This document shows positions 1 to 13,135 of a stretch of DNA of 64,000 bases, piece after piece; position 1 is the stretch's first letter; each line of letters opens with the position of its first letter. Source of the DNA: Paroedura picta (taxonomy: Eukaryota > Chordata > Lepidosauria > Squamata > Gekkonidae); contig NC_135372.1 in assembly GCF_049243985.1 (NCBI RefSeq), forward strand, positions 93,363,318-93,427,317. Direction: 5' to 3'. The notes under the pieces are model-generated. The model ran no database searches. It was given only the letters and a program-made list of their open reading frames with translations, and was not told the origin of the DNA. The translations under genes were made by a program, and so were the position numbers.

Positions 1-574
1 TGGTGAAACAGCTAGCCCAAATGCTGTGCATGTACCAGAGAATATACTTCTACTCCATGTAAAATCAAAACAGGCAGCAGATCAGCTTCTGGGGATAACA
101 AGGGAAGAATGGGAGAACAGTGGATTGATGCAGATATGATCTGAAACCACCATTATAATTGTTTGTTACAGATTATGGTAATTGTGTTACATTTGAATAG
201 TGCAGACACTCACTTAATGGAAGGATGATTGATCTGATGGGCTGTACCTTAATTGTGGAAAGTCTGTAGCTTGGGAGCACTCCTGGTAAACTTGCTGCTC
301 CTATGTAGTCAGGTTGTGGCAATTGTAAATAATGCCTTTTGTTAGCTTCAGCAAATTCCTCATCTGTGTCCCTTCCTAAACAGAAAGGATCTGTTTATGA
401 TTACTTATGCCTTAATGACATAAGTTAGTTTCCTGGTCCAGTACTGATGTTTAAAGCCCTTAAAGTCTGGATCTAAGGTGCCCTAAGGATTCCACTCTTC
501 ATCTATGAGAACGGTGAAATCATCCTTAAAGGGCCTTCTGAATAGGATTGTGGAATACTCTCTCAGGGGGAATT
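1..574. other. intergenic, nothing recognised
   Basis: AT-rich sequence without coding frames, splice-bounded exons or a repeat I can name. Confidence 0.5.
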
Positions 575-775
575 TCCGGCTCAAGGTTGACTCAGCCTTC
601 CATCCTTCCGAGGTCGGTAAAATGAGTACTCAGCTTGCTGGGGGGTAAATGGTAATGGCTGGGGAAGGCACTGGCAAACCACCCTGTATTGAGTCTGCCA
701 TGAAAACGCTGGAGGGCGTCACCCCAAGGGTCAGACATGACCCGGTGCTTGCACCTTTACCTTTAATCAAGCCAT
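575..775 (+). repeat. SINE copy (squamate, 5' truncated)
   Basis: It contains the blocks GAGGTCGGTAAAATGAGTA, GGCACTGGCAAACCACCCTG and GTCAGACATGACCCGGTGC, ending in a CTTTACCTTTA tail. I recognise these as an abundant lizard SINE. The open frame across it is not a gene. Confidence 0.7.
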
Positions 776-1217
776 GTACACTTTACTTGGGAGTTCAGAC
801 AGTTGAAATAATTTTTTTATTTATGTTGAAAAAAACAGGCACAATGAAGGACATCACTATTCTGTGTCTTGCTGCTAATATGCTACAACAATGACATCTG
901 CTCCTTGAATCTTTTGTTCCAGCTGACACTATGCTGAACATAGTGAATGGGGGTGGGGGAGATGGAATCTCCACTTCCTCTGTCTTCTTTATCCTTTCTT
1001 AGTGTGCAGCTGCAGGGCCATAACATTCTTTGCCAGATTATCTATCAAATAGCACTAGCATTCCCTCCCCCCCACCGCCACCATTGATGAAGTGAGTGGC
1101 TGGTCGCTTCCAGAGTAGAACAGTTCAAGTGGGTAGAATGGAGTAACATTCTTGTTTCTGTTGATCTATGTTTTCTTTCTTGAAACAGTTTCCTGTATCA
1201 CTGCAGGGGGGAAATGT

Positions 1218-2116
1218 GGGCCATTCTGCACAACTTTAATATAGCACTAGTCTTACATTTTGTTTTCGCCACTAAAACTACGTTCCGCATGACGTCGTGA
1301 GCAATCTGCAACACTCCTGCAACACTAGCGCCAAAATCGCTTTGTTGTAGCGATTTCCGGGGAATCAGGAAAAGTGGATTCACCCTCAGAAAATCGCTAC
1401 ACTCTTGCCAACAACCTGCAACACTTGCAAAAAAGACATGTGCGTTCTTAACGTAGCGGTTGCAACAAAGTCCCTCCCCTGGCTCTCTCCTCTGAACTTC
1501 CGGCGAAGCGATCACAATTTTTTTTCCTCGGAGCAGGAAAAGCAACAAACCAGTGAGGCTTCATTCACCCAGCGAGGCTTCTCCGGCTACAGAAGTGCTT
1601 TAAAACTCCCCTAAGTCCCCAAGCACAACACAGCCCCCTGTTCGCAAGTTCCCTTTAATTTCGGCCAAAAATTGCGCCTCTGCGGGGGGGGGATTTTTTT
1701 TTCCACTCGGGGGAACGTGGTAACGTGGTAACGATAATTCGCCAGCTCACATGCCAGCTAGATGGGTCTCTAAGTTGCGAAGAATCAAGGCATATTCATT
1801 GAAACATGTCCGTGTGTGTGTGTGTGTGTGTGTGTTTAAACTGTGCTTAAAGGGAAAGGGGCTTTTCGGGAGCATGATAACAACTGCCCATTGGCTGTTC
1901 TGTTTGATTGACAGCCAGGGATGGGAACAAGCACAGAAAAAAATAGCTTCCTTTCTAGCAATTCCTGTGAGACCGGAAACCTGTGGGGAACGAATGAAAC
2001 GCTACTGGATTCCACTACAAATGAAGGTATGCGGAACGCCGAGATTCCACTATTTAAAATAGCGTTTCCGCTTTGTGAAAACAATTGGCAACATTGGTCC
2101 TTGTGCGGAATGGCCC
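1218..2116 (+). mobile_element. 0.9-kb non-autonomous DNA transposon, copy 1
   Basis: The two ends are inverted: left GGGCCATTCTGCAC, right complement GGGCCATTCCGCAC. The interior has CpG-rich blocks, poly-T runs and a (TG)12 microsatellite at 1811-1834. A second copy of the same length lies inverted at 27624-28521; both share, for instance, TTAAAGGGAAAGGGGC and CTGCCCATTGGCTG. There is no transposase frame. The superfamily is uncertain: the termini suggest Harbinger or hAT, and this copy shows no clear target duplication. Confidence 0.75.
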
Positions 2117-2521
2117 TGGATGCTGATATGCCATTGGCATTTTCAAAGGGCTTTGCCTGAGGCCTACTTAGGCTACGTGCTACAGTGAATACGTGGCTGT
2201 CCACACCACCCCCACCCCCATCTCTACAGTCACATCTAATAATTTAGTCATATCAATTATTTATTGAGCACCTCAATAAATAAATGCTCAAAGAGGCATA
2301 ATTAAAAACAAACTAGGAAGCCATACAGTTCTGAGTATAAGTTCTAAGACTGACACAAGAGAAAGGTGGAATACAAGAAAAAAAGATGTATGACTGATGT
2401 CATCATACTCAAAATTTTTCCTGCCATTTGCTGTGCTTAACTAGCTGCCAGCTGAGGTAGGAGATGGGCAGATGGCTTCTGTATCTAAATGCTGCCAAGA
2501 AAATGAGGAAAACATAATGTG

Positions 2522-3003
2522 AGTCCAAGGCACCTTTCAGACCAACTAAGTTTTATTCAAGGTATGAGCTTTCATGTGGGCCCGGTGTTGTTCAATATAT
2601 TCCGTCCTGGTCCCTGTGGTGTTCAACATATTCATAAAGGATTTGGATGAAGGAACAGGGGCTTATTATATTTGCAGATGATACTAAACTGGGAATGGTA
2701 GCAAACACAGCAGAATACAGAATCAGGATATAGGATATATATCAGGATATATAGATATAGGATATAGGATAGGATATAGAATATCTTGACAGGCTAGAAA
2801 ACTAGGTTAAAATGGAAAAAAAAGAATTTCAATAGAGATAAATGTAAAGTTCTTCATTTAGGTAGGAAAAATCAAATGCATCATTATAGGATGGAGAAGA
2901 CCTTTCTTGACAGTAGTATGTGTGAAAAGGATCTAGGGGTCTTCGTAAACCATACTTTTGCTACTTCAGACCAACAAGGCTACCCACCTGAATCTAAGAA
3001 AAT
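2522..3003 (+). repeat. CR1 LINE fragment between arms of another repeat
   Basis: About 2600-2960 translates with breaks to CR1 reverse transcriptase blocks (VLFNIFIKDLDEGT, then DDTKLG). A GGATATA-type tandem lies at 2720-2785. The flanks 2522-2580 (ACCAACTAAGTTTTATTCAA) and 2962-3003 (CTTCAGACCAACAAGGCTAC) belong to the foldback-type repeat best seen at 33232-33407. Confidence 0.65.
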
Positions 3004-3540
3004 AAGGAGGGGCAACCAACCATGTGTGCACTGCAGTATAACTGCGATCATTTGGACCTTCATGCTTAGCTTTAAAAAAAACCTTATAGATCTACTTTCT
3101 TAGTCAGATGATAGAGCTTTGGCAGCAACAGATTTACACAGCTACTCCTTTAGAATGTTTAAACTCTTAAGCAATTTTTAGTGCTGTATATTCAAATGCC
3201 CCCCCTTTACGAGCATAAGGAACCAAAACACAGGTTTTCCCATTAAAAAATGCCTAACATGTAGGAACTAGATGGTTGCCAGTTCCCCAAATGATACACA
3301 TTCTTCATGTTGAGTATCTGTTTACCTCAGATTGAGCAGGGAGAGTCACAAGAGGAAGTGGGAGGGAAGGCAGGTGTGAAGTAACAGTCCTTCCCTTTTG
3401 CTAGAGGGAATAGCTATGTGACATATGTGGAACTTGTAAGAGCGGTTTCTGTAATAAGTAGCAAATTGCATGAACTGTATGAACCACCATAAGCTTGTCA
3501 TAGTAGCTGGTAGTACTGAAAGAAGAAATCTGAGTGAAAT
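3004..3540. other. intergenic, nothing recognised
   Basis: No coding, RNA or repeat signal that I can support. Confidence 0.4.
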
Positions 3541-4800
3541 TTATTTATTATATTTATATATCGCCCTCCCCTGAGGCTCAGGGCAGTTTGCATAAAACAG
3601 GGAACAATACAGATAACTCAGTAGTTGTAAACAATACAGTGATAACAAACAGAACAGTAGAAATAGTGGCCCTGACTTACCGGGGACGCCATTGACACAG
3701 CGGAGAGCGGGCAGAGAGGCGTGACAGGCTGGCAAGGCTTCAGCATGCCAGCGTCCATCGCGTTGGAACGGAGAGGTGGAGCTTGATCGGCTATATAAGC
3801 CGCCACGTGGCTCAGGTCCGCCTTTCCATCCAAGCAGCCATCAGGGACAGCTTTCCCTCCCACCCACCCACCCTGTATTTCTTGTCGAGTTGTTATGTTA
3901 TTGTTTGGTTATACTACTTCATTGTTATTAATTGTCACAGCTGTGTTTCAGGGCACGGGGGAGAGCCTGTTGGCAGGGAGTCCGGTTTGCGTGCCGGACT
4001 CCCTGGCGGAAAGTGAACCTCTATAAGAGGTTGGCAAGCAGCGAGTGCAGCTGACCCGGCTGGGAGGCAAGGGCTCGCTGGTCAGGTGGCTGAAGGGAAG
4101 CCAGACAAGGTGGGTGCCCCGTTGGCCCCCTTCTTTAAAAGCCGCTTCCCTGCCTTTAGGATTCCCAGGAGGCAAGGGACATGCACTCCCAGCTGGGAAG
4201 AATGCGGTCCCAGGGCGCCTCAGGGAACCAAATATGAGCAGCCGGATGGCTGATGATCAGGCTCTAATTTCCATGCTTGGCCAACTCTCCTGGGGTGGGG
4301 GTTACAAAATAAAGTTGTGGCCTATGTTTAATGCCAACAATTTGAGTCGTGTCTTCTTCCGGCCGACATGCTATACTGCAAGTCAATAGAACAATGGTGA
4401 GAACATTAAATCAGCTACAGCAGACTGACAATCCTGTGGGTTGGATAAATCAGCGGTGGATTCCATGGGAGGGAGACTTGGGGGCCAATGGGAGGTGGTT
4501 GGTTCAGGCCAACCTCAAACAAATGCCTGGCAGAGGAGCTCCCTTTTGCAGGGCCTGTGGGTCTGTTAGGACCCTGATCTCCTCTGGGAGCTTGTCCCAC
4601 AAGGTGGAGGCCAGGATGGAGAAAGCTCTGGCCCTGGTTGAGGTCAAGCAAGCTTCTTTGTAGCCAGGGATCATCAGGCAGTTGGAGGTAGCAGAGTGCA
4701 CTGCGTGTGAATGTGTATTTCTGACATAATGTGGGAAAAGGCACTTTGCCCATCTTCTTTGTGGGGAGATGCATGTGCTTCTGACAGGTAAATAGCTCAA
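3541..4800 (-). repeat. L2 LINE 3' part, interrupted
   Basis: The tail (ATTTATTTATT, then CGCCCTCCCCTGAGGCTCAG, 3541-3665) matches the L2 tail at 61430. The stretch 4440-4800 matches the C-terminal RT region of the L2 at 61690-61870 (TGATCTCCTCTGGGAGCT, GCCCTGGTTGAGGTCAAGC). The intervening 3667-4384 is foreign. Confidence 0.75.
3667..4384 (+). mobile_element. probable solo LTR (fossil) inside the L2
   Basis: About 718 bp sits within the L2 tail. It has a TATA-like CTATATAAG near 3790 and AATAAA near 4307, the layout of an LTR. AATAG occurs just before its start and at its end, compatible with a 5-bp target duplication. No internal retroviral genes are present, so if it is an LTR it is a solo relic younger than the L2. 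Orientation and family are tentative. Confidence 0.4.
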
Positions 4801-6337
4801 GCATATCACTCTGGAAAAGACTGAGGAGTTCCCCCTTCATATGTTTATTCCAGAAATGCAAAAAAGAGGCAATGGGACTGTGTTGGGCTTTGTCAGAACC
4901 TGAGCCAGGTACAGGACCACGGTCCAGATTAGAGTAGTGTCTGAGATCTGCCTTACTCTGCAGTGAGCAATGCATACCTGAGCAAAATTTCCAGCCCAGA
5001 ACCTGTGTGTAGTTCAGCTACTGGTACCTAGGATGAAAAAGCTTCTGAAGTCTGAAACTTAACAGGGCAGGGAATTATTTTCACTTTTGTTTATTAAATG
5101 ACTTGGTTCTATCATATCATATATGCTGGCATGTGGTGCTGCTGCCACTTTTTTAAAAAGGTGGCCAAAGACACTTCCAAGTATTCAGATAGGTGATGAA
5201 GGCTGAATTTACATATGCTGACTTCAGCCAGTTTTCTAGACAAGTTGCAGGAACTCTCTCAGAACGATTTACAGTGCAATCCTAAATTTCATTTAATGGA
5301 ATTAAATCTCATTGAGTTCTCTAGTCAGTGTGGATAAGAGAGGGAGCATTTGTAAATTGCTGTACTGAGAAAAAAATCTACTTTTTTCTTTGATTGTAAG
5401 CATTCTTTGATTGTAATTTTAGTTATCTGAGTTCCTGCGACTGGACATTTGGATCTGGATGCATGTTAAAAGAATGGGTAACTCTGTCTTTGAATTCTAT
5501 GTATTATAGACTTTGGCATATCTTAATTATGGAGAGGATAACACACCAGCTTAAAACTTTGGAGCTATGCAGGCTGGCCAAAACAGGTAAAATGTTATGG
5601 AATGGCATGAATTCATATGTGTGAAACCTTCACGCTTTATACGGAATGGCATGCCTTCGTATCTTGTGTTGAAAGCAGTTATGTGGAAAGCCCGAGTCTT
5701 CTGTTATGTGTTTTTGTGTGGTTTTAGTAACATATTTAGCCAGTTTATGTTGAATACCATTAAGTTGCTTTAGTCCTCTTTGCAAGTTACAGTGAACACA
5801 TGTATGCTCCTATGATGGAATTTCTGTACCATTCAATGTGTCACATTTACATGCTTGTGCTTTGTTTCAGTTCTGTGTCAGGTTGCTGCTTGTTTTCAGA
5901 TTCCTGCAAGCCAAACCCTAATTGCACTGTTGTCCTGTGAATGTCCTGTGCTGATACTGTTGACTCTTGAAAACTCATGCCTTAAGATGCTAATGTTATT
6001 TAAAGTGCTACTGGGATCAAACACATCTACCTTCTACAATGAATGTACACTGAATTGTTCTTTATAGTGCATTGAATAATTCTCATGTTATGTGTGATGG
6101 GAACAAATGTTTATCTAAATACTGGTCCCTGGTCTCTTTTGTGAAGTGAATGCTAGCTGGCTTTTCTTACAAACAGCTGTATGCATGTACAGGCAGGATG
6201 TACATTATTATTATTATTATTATTATTATTTAGATTTATTTCCCGCCACTCCCCGTAGGCCAGTGGCGGGTCACAGTAGTCTTGTATTTGGATTCACTAT
6301 AACATACGAACATGATGGCTTTTGTATCTGCCTTTTC
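4801..6337. other. intergenic; (ATT)n and short L2 tail near 6205-6290
   Basis: Mostly unassigned AT-rich sequence. An ATT microsatellite at about 6206-6232 runs into a short minus-strand L2-like tail (TTCCCGCCACTCCCC). Confidence 0.45.
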
Positions 6338-6612
6338 CAGTATGGTGTAGTGGTTAAGAGTGACAGTTTGTAATCTGGCGAGCCAGTTTTGATTCCCCAC
6401 TCCCCCACATGCAGCCAGCTGGATGACCTTGGGCTCACCACAGTGCTGATAAAGCTGTTCTGACCGAGCAGTAATATCACAGCTCTCTCAGCCTCACCCA
6501 CCTCACAGGGTGTCTGTTGTGGGGAGAGGAAAGGGAAGGCGACTGTAAGCCACTTTGAGACTCCTTCAGGCAGTGAAAAGCGGGGTATAAAAACCAACTC
6601 TCCTTCTTTTTG
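6338..6612 (+). repeat. tRNA-derived SINE family A, copy 1
   Basis: The head has a pol III A box (TGGTGTAGTGGTTAAGAG) and a B-box-like stretch. The body carries CCAGCTGGATGACCTTGGGC and TGATAAAGCTGTTCTGACC, and the end AAACCAACTCTCCTTC. Other copies: 7176, 41690, 50545, 60149 and 63265. Confidence 0.85.
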
Positions 6613-7175
6613 ATTGTACAGAATTGTTGTTCTTCTTGTTTCATGTATATGCAAAAGATCTCATCTAATAAAACAGAACCTTTGGCCAATCAGGGTGTCT
6701 CTACCACGGAGGTTCAAAACAGCCTGCTTTCTCAATCCGAATCTTAAAATATTGAGGTTTAAAAGCAGTCTAAGATATCGCACGATAAAGGTAGGGTCAC
6801 TCTAGGTCAGTCCTTCTTGCTGCAGAAGAAAAATTTAAATCGCCCAAAATCAAAACAGAAATCGCATTCTGTGTAGACGGCAGGGACTGAATCGACTTGG
6901 GATTGGAATAAAAGCTCTCTGCAGTTTACACTTAGGAAAGAGGTCTTGAGGTAGCTGCCTCAAAACTCACATTAGTTTTTCCCTGCATTCTCTCTGGTTC
7001 TGCTCTGCCCACCAGTAGCTTTGCTGATCTCAGGCAGAGGTCCTTCACATCAGCTAGCAACAATAGCTTTTGAGTTGCTTGGGACTGAACCTGGAACCTG
7101 TACATGCAAAGCAGATGCTTTACCATTAAGTGACAGCCCCCTTCATAATGACCAAGAGGCTGGATCATCTTCTCT

Positions 7176-7458
7176 ACAAGGAAGAAGGAGAAGAAGAAGA
7201 GTTGGTTCTTATATGCTGCTTTTCTCTACCCAAAGGAGGCTCAAAGCGGTTTACAATCTCCTTCCCTTTCCTCTCCCCACAAGAGAGAGGGAGGTGAAGC
7301 TGAGAGAGCCCTGATATTACTGATCAGTCAGAACAGCTTTATCAGTGCTGTGGTGAGCCCCAAATCACTCAGCTGGCTGCATGTGGAGGAGCAGAGAATC
7401 AAATCCGGCTTGCCAGGTTAGAAGTCTGCACTCCTAACCACTACACCAAGCTGGGCAA
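7176..7458 (-). repeat. tRNA-derived SINE family A, copy 2
   Basis: Minus-strand copy with the GAAGAAGA tail at the left and the tRNA head (complement of CCTAACCACTACACCAAGC) at the right. Confidence 0.85.
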
Positions 7459-8940
7459 AGAAGTACATGGATTTCCAGTTTAGAGAACATACAGCTAAGA
7501 GGGGTCATGACAGAAGTTGATAAAATTATGCCTGACATATAGCTGCTAATTTAGTTGGTTCTGAAAAGGAGGGTGGATATAGTCCCAGTATGAAACAGGG
7601 TGCTGAATTAGATGGACCAATAATCTGATCCAGCATGGTTACTTTGATATTATTGCAGGAATGTTTGTTTCCCTGAAATGAAATAGAATAGAGGTTAGCA
7701 TAGAAAATTGGAAAAAACAATAAAACAAATATTTAAACAATCTTTGAACATGGAATTAGTATAAGATTGGGGGCCCCTTTTTGTGTTAAACAGCATTAGA
7801 AAAAACCTTGGCATCCTGGTTTCCTATCTCAAAGGAAACCAGCAACCTCACAGGGTTTTCTATCATGCAAGGGCTAGAAAAACAGCTCCCAAGTTATAAA
7901 AATGGAAATTAGACTTTCCTGAAGGCCATTCATGCTCCCAAAGAAGTCTGGAGTTTGTAAAAGCTATCAAAGTCCTTTGCCCATTTCATGCTACATGGCA
8001 GATCTACAGAAGGTTTGAGATTACACAAGACTGAGGTGTTCTTTGACTTTCCTAATCAATATTAATTATGAAATGCAAGAGCCTTGAACAGCAACCTCCC
8101 ATTAGACTTTAACAAAAGGAGGCAGGAATGTGAATTACTTCAGCAAACAGGAAAACAGGTTGAACATTAAATGTGCAACAAAGACTGGAATTTAAACAGG
8201 GAAGCCTGTAGATTTGTAACTACATTCAGTTCACATATCCTTGTTATATTGCAACTTATTTAAATTCAATGGAGAGCTAATGTATTCCTGCCAGCCTCAG
8301 GAGATACAGCTGGACCAAGCAGCTCAGACTAGTAAAAAAGAAACATTTCGACACCCAACATTTAAAAACTGCTCCCTTTGTTTCCTGAGTGACATGTTCT
8401 CTGTATGCTGATTTTTCTATGCTTTGTTAGGGATTTCCTGCTTTTTCACCCCCCTGTTCTCTGAAAGAGTCTAACCACACAGGGGGCTTCTTTTTGTTCC
8501 TAGCAGTTATACTACTTCCCTGTTTTCCAGGATATGTTTGCCACTATGCACCCATATCTCAGGCCACAAATATCCTTCTTACACTAACCTCTGGGACCAT
8601 ACCTATTTCTAGCCAAAACTCTGCAAGGATGTGGTAAAGATGTTGGTTAGCAGCAGAGAAACCTTTGTCTTTCACATACAGGAAGGAAGAGATGGCTGAT
8701 CTTGCTCTTTTGGTTAATGAAGTTTCTTTGAAGTGCTTTTGAATGTCTTCTGACATACCTGCAGTTGTGTATTACTGATCTTAGCTGGTTTTTATTTGCC
8801 AGACTGCTAACATGATTATGCCTGTATTTTTTTTACTGGGCCACAGGAAGTGAATTAGTTTGCAAAAAAAAACATAGAGGGAAAAGTTACACGCCTTCAT
8901 CCCTGGTACTTCTCTCCCAATCAAATTATCATTGTGTATT
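7459..8940. other. intergenic, nothing recognised
   Basis: No coding or repeat signal I can support. Confidence 0.4.
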
Positions 8941-10165
8941 ATTATATTGTTTTATTATTGGGTATGTTGTCTGCCCTTCCCCAAAGGCTCAGGGCAGATG
9001 ACAAGATTTAAAACATATAGATTTAAAACTGACTTAAAAGCTAGTTTCTTAATGCCTCATCCTTTAACAAAAAGAAAGGCAAAGACCGGGGGGAGGGGGA
9101 ACATTAGGTGATATGTAGTCCCCAAATGTAAATTGATTGGGTAAACATGGGCAGAGAGGCCAATCATAGACCTGGCAGAACAACTTGATTTACAGGCCCT
9201 GTGGAAATGTTTAAGGTCCCACAAGGCACTGATCTCATTAGGCAGAGTGTTTTACCAGGTCAGGGCCACGGCTGAAAAAGCCCTGGCTGAGGTGAATTTA
9301 ATTTCTTTGGGCCATGGATCCTGAGCAAATTTAGTTCATTTGATTTTGGAGTTCTTTGAGGGACATGGGGGATAGGTGGTCCTGCAGAGACCATGGTCCC
9401 AGACCATTTAGGGTTTTAAAGATCAAAACTAGAACTTTGAACTTGATCCAGTCCTCCATCTGGAGTCAGTGCAGCTGGAAGAGCAAAGGCCATATATGTG
9501 CTCTCCACTAGGTCCTAGTGAGAACCCGTGCTGCTACAATCTGGTTCAGCTGAAGTTTTCAGAACAACATCCAGGTAGCCCTGTGTAGAGTGAGATACAG
9601 TAGGTGTCTGCTGAAGGCCAACAGGTTGCTAATTGGGTCGCCTGGTAAGGATGGTAAAATGACTGGTGAGTTATATTTGTGACCTGGACCTCCATAGATA
9701 AAGAGGCATCCAGAATCACACCCAGATTCTTGATGGTCATTAAAGCTGCTAATTGCACCCCATCAAGGGCCAGGAGTTGCACCATCTCACCAGGGAAGTG
9801 TCAGCCTAGCCAGAGGATCTCCATCTTAGTTGGATTTTATTTCAGCTGACTCTGCTTGAGGCAATCCACTATGGTCAGACACCTGGCCAAGAAGTCTGAG
9901 GGTTTGGACAGATGGCTGTCCATCAACAGATATAGCTGGGTGTCATTGGCATATTGATGACTTCCTAGCTTGAAACTCTGGACCAACTGGGGGAGGGTGT
10001 ATACATAGCAGCATTGGAGAGAGAATAGCTTTTTGCGGGATCCCAAATACTAAGGTGAGCCACTGGGAGGTTCTTTTTCCTAGTGTGACACTGTTCCCAA
10101 TCTTGGAGAAAGGATTTCAGCCATTTGAGGGCAGCACCTTGAAGGGGCATGTGGTAGGCCACACA
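8941..10165 (-). repeat. L2 LINE, RT C-terminal half and tail
   Basis: The tail is at 8950-9010 (CTGCCCTTCCCCAAAGGCTC). Broken frames give LQGAALKWLKSFLQDW, QYANDTQLYLLMD, LKQSQLK and [16 protein letters not shown], matching the L2 at 61692-63233 in order. YANDT replaces YADDT, so this is an old, dead copy. Its 5' continuation may be 11885-13135. Confidence 0.85.
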
Positions 10166-10940
10166 GCAGCCACAGGATGTATAGGATGTGCTTCAAACAC
10201 TCTCAAGCTCTGCATAAACTGTGAGAAGCATTTTTAGCTATTGACTCATTGCAGTACATGCACTAATAAGGAAACTTACCATTGAAAAATTTAGGCAGCC
10301 TTTGGAAGAGAGCTAATGACTGATCTTTACAGCTCTTACTTTGGAGCTTTATAGGGGTGGCAGGCAGGAAGGCATGAGAGGGTAGCCAAAGCTCCCTTTG
10401 GTGCATAAGGAAGGCCGCAGCCACAAGGCTTCTAGCAGGCAAAGAGGCAAGGTGGGAGCTGGAGGGGGAGGGCCAATCAGGGTGGACCTGGACAGACAAG
10501 GTCCTGGACAGTCTCCTTCCAGGAGGCTATTTCCCAATTATAAGGGGGCGAACTTGTGTGTGTTAAAACCAGACCTTAGGCCCATTCATTCCCAACTGTT
10601 ATATTAGGACTGGCAAAATGAAGCAGATAACCAGCTCCCTTTTGTCACTGCCTCAGTGGATTACAGAATAACTGGAGTCTTAGGAAATAACCTGTGAGGG
10701 AGCACTGAAGCTTTTCAAGAGTTTCTCTGCAAAGATGAGATGGTAGGCCATTATTCCCCCCTAGTGGCTGACAGGAATAAAATGATGACATTATCTTAGT
10801 ACCCTGCACTAAGTCAAAGAGAGATCTTTTTGAGCCAAATGGGCAAGGCTGGCATTTTGCCAGGGTAATACCTGCTCACACACAAAGGATAAAGGAAGAA
10901 ATATGGTCCCCAAAACAGACAAGCAATTTTGTTTATGTAC
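10166..10940. other. unassigned sequence splitting or following the L2
   Basis: No recognised gene or repeat. It separates the RT half of an L2 from upstream L2 pieces. Confidence 0.35.
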
Positions 10941-11360
10941 TTACCTATGTTACTTATATTTTGCCTTTCTCACGGGGACTCAAGGCAGATTACAGAGAGT
11001 GAGTCAATACAACATGCTCAACAAAATGGGGCATTCAATAAACAATGAAATAGGATTGGTGCTGTAGAACCAACGAGAAGTCTAAAAAGCAAAGTTGAAG
11101 TAAAGTAAAATGATGCATAATTACTCAATAAGCTCCAACCAGCAGCAAACCACGCACACACTAGTACAGATAACAGTCCTCAATAATTCATCCAAGTAAT
11201 TTTGTGAAACCTTTTCTACAGTGCTATCTTATTGCCTGAGCAGAAAAGTCCTCTTGAATAATTCAGTTTTTCCTAGTTTGCGGAAAGCCAGGAAAGTGGG
11301 AGACTCCCTGACCCCAGATAGGCCTTTCCACGAGGTGGGGGCCACAACATAAAAAGCACA
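10941..11360 (-). repeat. LINE tail (L2-like, different subfamily)
   Basis: The minus strand encodes remnants like LGKTELFKRTFLLRQ after a WKGL-type block. It ends in a tail with the complement of TTGCCTTTCTCACGGGGACT. It resembles the + strand copy at 16540-17065. Confidence 0.55.
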
Positions 11361-11884
11361 TGTTTAGGCAATTGTTGGTTTTGCCCATTTATTGGTTGGT
11401 ACCTGCAGAAGACCCTTCTCGGATAAGGAAAGATGTTGTGGTGCAGCATAGGGGGAGAGACACGGTCTCACAGATGTCAGAGCCCAAAGCCCCTGCGTTT
11501 GTCCCAGTGGGCAGATGATGGCTCGGTGGCATGTGCACCAGCCTAAAGCAGCCCAGCCCACAGATGCCACGAACCCAAGGCTGGGCATGGCAGCTGCTTG
11601 CAAAGATGTGACACTTTACAAACCCTCACAGCCTTTCCTATGGTATGGGTGTTACTGTGAGCTGGCCCCGACAGCAGCCAATCCCAGCTTCCCAATGGCA
11701 AGGATGAGCTGAGGGACTTGCAGCCCTGGACAGCCAGCCCCTCCCCCACTGTTAAGAGCCACAGAATGTTGGGTGCTCGGGGGGGGGGCAGTTCATGGGC
11801 AGGCATTTCTCTGCAGAGGCCCTGCCCCCCAGCTACCACATCACCAAGCCCCATCCACTGGCTTCCCAGGGTGCCAGATAGGGT
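11361..11884. other. GC-rich unassigned block
   Basis: GC-rich with a poly-G run near 11779. Open frames cross it but match nothing I know. Confidence 0.35.
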
Positions 11885-13135
11885 AGGTACACAGATAACC
11901 ACCTTTTGGAATGGTTGAGGGAAGGTACCCTGAGTTAGTGTTTGGTTTATACTAGATACTAAGGATTCACTGAAGTCATCTTTACATGACTTTAGAAACA
12001 AGATCCAGGGCACAAGGCACAGGAGTTTGTCAGCATCCATCATGTAAACTGGGTCAAAGTGGTCCATAAATAGAACAGGCAGTTTCTCTAGTGGACCTAT
12101 GTTACAGTCAGTGTCTAAATCAGAGCAAATTCTTGATATTTTATCAGCTAAAAAAGTCGCAAAAATATCACAATTAATTGTCTGGTCCAAAATCAAATGC
12201 TATCGAGCCTTAGTTTTAGGAGTCAACAGATGCCTTGTTAACTTAAACAATTGGAATGAACTTATGGAACAGTAACAGAGAAGTGACATTTCTTAGCCAC
12301 TTTCCCCACCGCTTCCTGGGTCTTACTGTGAGCTCTATAGCATGAGTTGTCAGATTCAGTTATGAGTTCTTTGCCAGTACAATTCTGGACATCTCCTAGC
12401 CCTTTTTATATCATCCAGCTTCTTGGTAAACCAAGATTGGGAGAGGTCATCAAAGAGCAACCTTGTTGATAGCCTCAAGGAACTTCAGATTCCACACTTC
12501 TGCTGCAATCTTGTTCTAGAATCCAGTGGGATCCATGAGCCTCTGAGGGTGGACCATTTTTACTGCCCCCAGTCTGCGGTGTGTTGATCTTGGTTTTGAG
12601 TGGGTAGCGGTCAGACCTTGGTTCAGGGTGAATCTCCCTCCAGCCCTGACTTCAAACCTTTCCTCAAAAGTTCAATGACAAAGATTTAAATCCAAGATCT
12701 GATGTCTTTCATGTGTTGGGCTAGTCATGATTTTGGAGAGACCCAAGGTGGACAAAGCAGTTATAAAATCCTGCTCCAGCCCTGGTGAGTATCCTTGGCA
12801 TGAATGCTGAAGTCCTCCAGAATGTTGAGTCTGGGTATCTCCAGCATTACATCTGAGACCAACTCCTCCTGTTCAGACAAAGTGCCTAATGGAGAATTAG
12901 GGGTTGGTAAACAAGGAGAATGCTTATCCTGTGAGGTGCACGCAGTCAATGCCAGTAATGAGCTGTCCTGGAAGTCTGTGGAAGTTGAAGTACTTATACG
13001 TGGGGTAATGGCCAGGCATCCTCCCTGGCCAACTGTGTGTGGTGATAAAGGATTGCATAACCAAGTGGTGGTAGGTGGGACTCCAAGGTTCTTTGGAAGC
13101 AAGTGCACTTATGCAAATATCCTGAGGGGGGTGGA
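11885..13135 (-). repeat. L2 LINE, endonuclease and early RT remnants
   Basis: Minus-strand frames contain ILEDFSIHAKD, a decayed form of the LINE endonuclease GDFNIH motif. Further on is QTLTQGTFPQPFQKVVICV, matching the start of the L2 RT (TGEFPEGLKEAVVRP in the copy at 62520). This gives endonuclease-then-RT order. Confidence 0.65.

Noticed and set aside
1751-2204. Overlapping open frames on both strands around a (TG)n run
   Set aside because: They lie inside the 0.9-kb transposon and differ in the second copy; no coding constraint.
6338-6420. Possible tRNA gene (A and B boxes)
   Set aside because: No cloverleaf closes; it is the head of a SINE repeated six times in the window.
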